Origin: Hylemonella sp. UBA2468
GTDB lineage: Bacteria; Pseudomonadota; Gammaproteobacteria; Burkholderiales; Burkholderiaceae_C
Length of the DNA: 7,624 nt
Direction: 5' to 3'
Assembly: GCA_002342165.1 (NCBI GenBank)
Contig: DDPM01000199.1
Span: 1-7,624 of the forward strand
How positions within the stretch are numbered: position 1 is the first letter of the stretch; the number at the start of each line of letters is the position of its first letter. This document shows, one piece after another, positions 5,861-7,624 of the stretch. The notes under the pieces are model-generated. The model saw nothing but the letters and a program-made list of their open reading frames with translations. It did no database searches and was not told the DNA's origin. The position numbers and the translations under genes are program-made.

Positions 5861-6138
5861 ACCTTGGGCTTGGCTTCTACGTCAATCGTATTTTTGTCTT
5901 GTGCAGGGGGCGTGGACACTGCCGCAGCGGCCACCTGGGGCGCAGCAGCTGGCGAAGCAGCCGTTGAGGCCGCAGTGGCAGCGTCTTCCGGTTTGACAGA
6001 ACCGTCTTTCATGCCGTCTTTGAATCCTTTGACGGCACCACCCAAATCACCGCCTAGGCTTTTGAGTTTTTTGGTACCAAACACCAGCACCACAATCAAC
6101 AACACGATCAACCAGTGCCAAACTGAAAACGAACCCAT
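5857..6138 (-). CDS. tatA: Sec-independent protein translocase subunit TatA
   Basis: TatA oligomerises to open the membrane path for folded, twin-arginine-tagged proteins. The 93-residue protein begins with [20 protein letters not shown], a single membrane helix, followed by the hinge [21 protein letters not shown] (20-40), which holds the F-G motif and amphipathic helix characteristic of TatA. The C-terminal part from about 52 is alanine- and proline-rich and probably unstructured, ending in a short charged segment. The ATG at 6138 has AGGAG (6149-6145) 6 nt upstream, the best ribosome binding site in this window. It is the first gene of a tightly overlapping tatABC unit. The 130-bp spacer upstream separates it from the HIT gene, and whether tatABC has its own promoter there is not clear from sequence. 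Confidence 0.96.
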   Translation of the reverse strand: MGSFSVWHWLIVLLIVVLVFGTKKLKSLGGDLGGAVKGFKDGMKDGSVKPEDAATAASTAASPAAAPQVAAAAVSTPPAQDKNTIDVEAKPKV

Positions 6139-6224
6139 GTCTCACTCCTGAAGAATCAATTCATTTTAAACGTGGTGCACGCTTTTCGGCCTTAATGACT
6201 GCACCTTATAAAGCCATATCAGTT

Positions 6225-6262
6225 TAGGGCACTTTAGGCACCCATGCTGCCCTAGGCCTAAA
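6225..6262. repeat. Interleaved inverted repeats in the spacer between the HIT gene and tatA
   Basis: Two perfect 7-bp inverted repeats interlock: TAGGGCA (6225-6231) with TGCCCTA (6248-6254), and TTTAGGC (6233-6239) with GCCTAAA (6256-6262). Because the first two arms resemble each other, alternative pairings are possible. The arms run in pseudoknot order, so only one simple hairpin can form at a time. The element sits just after the HIT stop and may mark the end of the his-side transcript, a regulator site, or part of the tatA leader. No T-run follows on the minus strand. The rest of the spacer (6139-6224) holds the tatA ribosome binding site and a further GGTGCA/TGCACC pair (6174-6179, 6200-6205); I see no convincing promoter. 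Confidence 0.65.
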
Positions 6263-6268
6263 TTGACT

Positions 6269-6640
6269 TCAACCCTTGAACCAAGGCCTCGGGCCGCCCA
6301 CCACGTGCAGGTGTAGGTGATGCACCTCTTGCCCTCCATCCGCACCGGTATTGCAAATGATGCGGTAGCCTCCTTCAGGGTAAGGGCGGCAACCTTGCTC
6401 CAGAGCCAGCTTAGGGGCCAAGACCATCATGTGTCCCAACAGGGCCGCATGCTCAGGCCCGACCTGCGCCATAGAAGGCAGATGCAGCTTGGGAATGATC
6501 AAAAAATGAACAGGCGCCCAAGGGTTGATGTCATGAAACGCCAACACCTGCTCATCCTCGAACACTTTTTTGCAAGGGATGCTACCCGCCACAATTTTGC
6601 AAAATATGCAGCCAGGGTCGTGTGGCAATACAGAGCTCAT
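6269..6640 (-). CDS. hinT: HIT-family nucleotide hydrolase/transferase (HinT-like)
   Basis: HIT proteins of the HINT branch hydrolyse AMP-lysine and other purine phosphoramidates in the cytoplasm. The 123-residue protein carries the histidine triad HLHLHVVGG from residue 108, with H110 as the predicted nucleophile. Near the N-terminus CIFCKI (C11, C14) and later PKLH (H53) suggest the structural zinc site seen in many bacterial members. The tract [18 protein letters not shown] is highly typical. The C-terminus ends at GGPRPWFKG, slightly different from E. coli HinT. The ATG at 6640 overlaps the hisE stop as ATGA (6640-6637), and a weak AAGG lies just upstream, so it is read as a coupled member of the his unit. 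A 130-bp spacer separates it from tatA. Confidence 0.94.
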   Translation of the reverse strand: MSSVLPHDPGCIFCKIVAGSIPCKKVFEDEQVLAFHDINPWAPVHFLIIPKLHLPSMAQVGPEHAALLGHMMVLAPKLALEQGCRPYPEGGYRIICNTGADGGQEVHHLHLHVVGGPRPWFKG

Positions 6641-7038
6641 AAACCTTCTCCCTCACGTTTTAGGGCCTTGCGCAGTGCCTTTTCTTCAATACCGCTGGTG
6701 CCTTCGCGGCGTTCCAGCTCGGCCAATACGTCGGCAGGCTTGAGGTCATAGTGAGCCAAGGCAATCATGCAGTGGAACCACAAGTCGGCCACTTCATTGA
6801 CCAACTTGGCAGGGTCACCACCATGGTCCAAATCTTTGGCCGCCATCACCACTTCGGTGGCCTCTTCGCCCACTTTTTTCAAAAAGGCTTCCGGTCCCTT
6901 GTGCAGCAAACGGGCCACATAGCTGGACTCTGGGTCACCGCCCAGGGTGGCTTTGCGGCTTTCAATCACGCCCGCCAGTCGAGCCAAGGTATCTGAGGAG
7001 GGTGTCGCACTTAATTTGGGGTGTTCTTGGGAACTCAT
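6637..7038 (-). CDS. hisE: Phosphoribosyl-ATP pyrophosphatase
   Basis: HisE catalyses the second step of histidine synthesis, removing pyrophosphate from phosphoribosyl-ATP. The 133-residue protein has the MazG-like all-alpha fold signatures [16 protein letters not shown] (about 54-69), with its E-E-x-x-E acidic cluster, and [14 protein letters not shown] (about 80-93), with E and D for metal binding. A hydrophilic N-terminal segment of about 15 residues and a charged C-terminal helix flank the core. It is a separate gene here, whereas E. coli has a fused HisIE. The ATG at 7038 lies 5 bp after the hisI stop and has no strong ribosome binding site. The stop overlaps the HIT gene start by 4 bp. 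Confidence 0.96.
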   Translation of the reverse strand: MSSQEHPKLSATPSSDTLARLAGVIESRKATLGGDPESSYVARLLHKGPEAFLKKVGEEATEVVMAAKDLDHGGDPAKLVNEVADLWFHCMIALAHYDLKPADVLAELERREGTSGIEEKALRKALKREGEGL

Positions 7039-7043
7039 GGCGC

Positions 7044-7433
7044 TTATTTGTAGATGGTTTCGGGGTCTTTGAGGACCGGATCAACGGCCAGCCAACCCTC
7101 GGGCTGCAAGCTCTGAAAAAAACAACTGTGGCGTCCGGTGTGGCAAGCAATGCCGGGTTCATGCCCCAACTGGGTCACTTTAAGCAAGACGACGTCTTGG
7201 TCGCAATCCAGGCGAATATCGTGCACGGTTTGAACATGGCCCGACTCTTCGCCCTTAAACCACAGCTTGTTGCGTGAACGGCTGTAGTACACCGCACGCT
7301 TCAATTCAGCTGTTTTTTGCAAAGCCTCACGGTTCATCCAAGCCATCATCAGCACATCGCCAGAGGAAGCTTCTTGCGCGATCACGGGCACCAAGCCTTG
7401 GGCGTCCCACTTGATTTGTTCCAGCCAATTCAT
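7044..7433 (-). CDS. hisI: Phosphoribosyl-AMP cyclohydrolase
   Basis: HisI opens the adenine ring of phosphoribosyl-AMP in the third step of histidine synthesis. The 129-residue protein has all known metal ligands: DCDQD at 76-80 (D76, D78 and D80 for Mg, C77 for Zn), then C97 and C104 in [13 protein letters not shown] as the other zinc cysteines. Their 7-residue spacing matches the archaeal enzyme whose structure is known. [10 protein letters not shown] and [18 protein letters not shown] are further family motifs. The ATG at 7433 lies 9 bp after the hisF stop; only a weak purine stretch precedes it, so coupling to hisF translation is likely. hisE follows after 5 bp, so the two consecutive-step enzymes are made side by side. 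Confidence 0.97.
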   Translation of the reverse strand: MNWLEQIKWDAQGLVPVIAQEASSGDVLMMAWMNREALQKTAELKRAVYYSRSRNKLWFKGEESGHVQTVHDIRLDCDQDVVLLKVTQLGHEPGIACHTGRHSCFFQSLQPEGWLAVDPVLKDPETIYK

Positions 7434-7442
7434 ATGGGCATC

Positions 7443-7624
7443 TTAAAGCCGCACTGGTATGCCGCCATCCCGCATGCGCTCTTTGGCTTGTTGCACGGTG
7501 TATTGGCCATAGTGAAAAATACTGGCCGCCAGCACCGCATCGGCCCCGCCCAAGCGGATACCCTCAACCAAATGGTCCAAGTTGCCCACACCGCCCGAGG
7601 CGATCACGGGCACCTCCACCGCAT
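7443..7624 (-). CDS. hisF: Imidazole glycerol phosphate synthase subunit HisF, C-terminal part (5' end beyond the right edge)
   Basis: HisF is the cyclase subunit of imidazole glycerol phosphate synthase; it uses ammonia from the HisH glutaminase to form IGP and AICAR. Only the last 59 codons are present. They contain the strand-7 phosphate-binding motif [13 protein letters not shown] and the strand-8 motif [16 protein letters not shown], both typical of the TIM-barrel C-terminal half. The protein ends RDGGIPVRL before a TAA at 7445-7443. The first catalytic Asp and the second one near the middle of the protein lie outside the window. hisI starts 9 bp downstream. The usual Burkholderiales order would put hisA and hisH further right; this is inference. 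Confidence 0.95.
   Translation of the reverse strand, partial: AVEVPVIASGGVGNLDHLVEGIRLGGADAVLAASIFHYGQYTVQQAKERMRDGGIPVRL

Noticed and set aside
5857..5863. Possible missing ATG or sequencing error at the tatB start
   Set aside because: The GTG start sits in a GTGA overlap with tatA and gives the standard TatB N-terminus, so no error needs to be invoked.
6174..6205. GGTGCA/TGCACC inverted repeat in the tatA leader as a riboswitch or terminator
   Set aside because: The stem is only 6 bp with a 20-nt loop and no T-run, and no known riboswitch consensus is recognisable.
1..7624. Mobile elements, phage genes, CRISPR arrays, toxin-antitoxin pairs or defence systems
   Set aside because: Every gene is a recognisable core or widespread family member, gene packing is tight, and no repeat-spacer pattern, transposase motif or integrase was seen on either strand.

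Overview
The window is ordinary core chromosome from a betaproteobacterium. It most resembles Burkholderiales, probably the Comamonadaceae (Limnohabitans, Rhodoferax or Polaromonas-like). This rests on four points: unfused hisI and hisE, a HIT-family gene followed by tatABC directly downstream of the his genes, a DegS/DegQ-like protease plus nif3 next to the cytochrome bc1 genes, and a long basic TatB C-terminus of a kind I recall from this group. Placement is from recalled family and gene-order knowledge, not from a search. I see no insertion sequence, phage gene, CRISPR array, tRNA or rRNA.

Layout. Twelve of the 13 genes lie on the minus strand; the serine protease (3375-4511) is the exception. 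Read in the minus direction from the right edge, there is a histidine-pathway tail (hisF 3' end, hisI, hisE), then a hinT-like HIT gene whose start overlaps the hisE stop. A 130-bp spacer with interleaved inverted repeats follows, then tatA-tatB-tatC joined by 4-bp overlaps. tatC converges on the plus-strand protease gene, leaving 3 bp between stop codons and a hairpin across both. The protease gene diverges from a second minus-strand run: a small cysteine-cluster gene, nif3, pdxA, petA (Rieske) and the 5' part of petB, which runs off the left edge.

How the genes fit together. HisF, HisI and HisE are consecutive-pathway histidine enzymes, and HinT is a purine nucleotide hydrolase co-translated with them. 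TatABC exports folded proteins, and the Rieske protein encoded 4 kb away belongs to a family that normally depends on Tat; here its signal reads KR rather than RR. The membrane-anchored protease would act on envelope proteins. PdxA makes a precursor of pyridoxal phosphate.

No obviously new system is present. The points worth a second look are the compact divergent promoter region with nearly leaderless-looking starts, the palindromes and interleaved inverted repeats, the placement of pdxA between nif3 and petA, the KR Tat signal, and the basic TatB tail. No gene-free stretch exceeds 130 bp.
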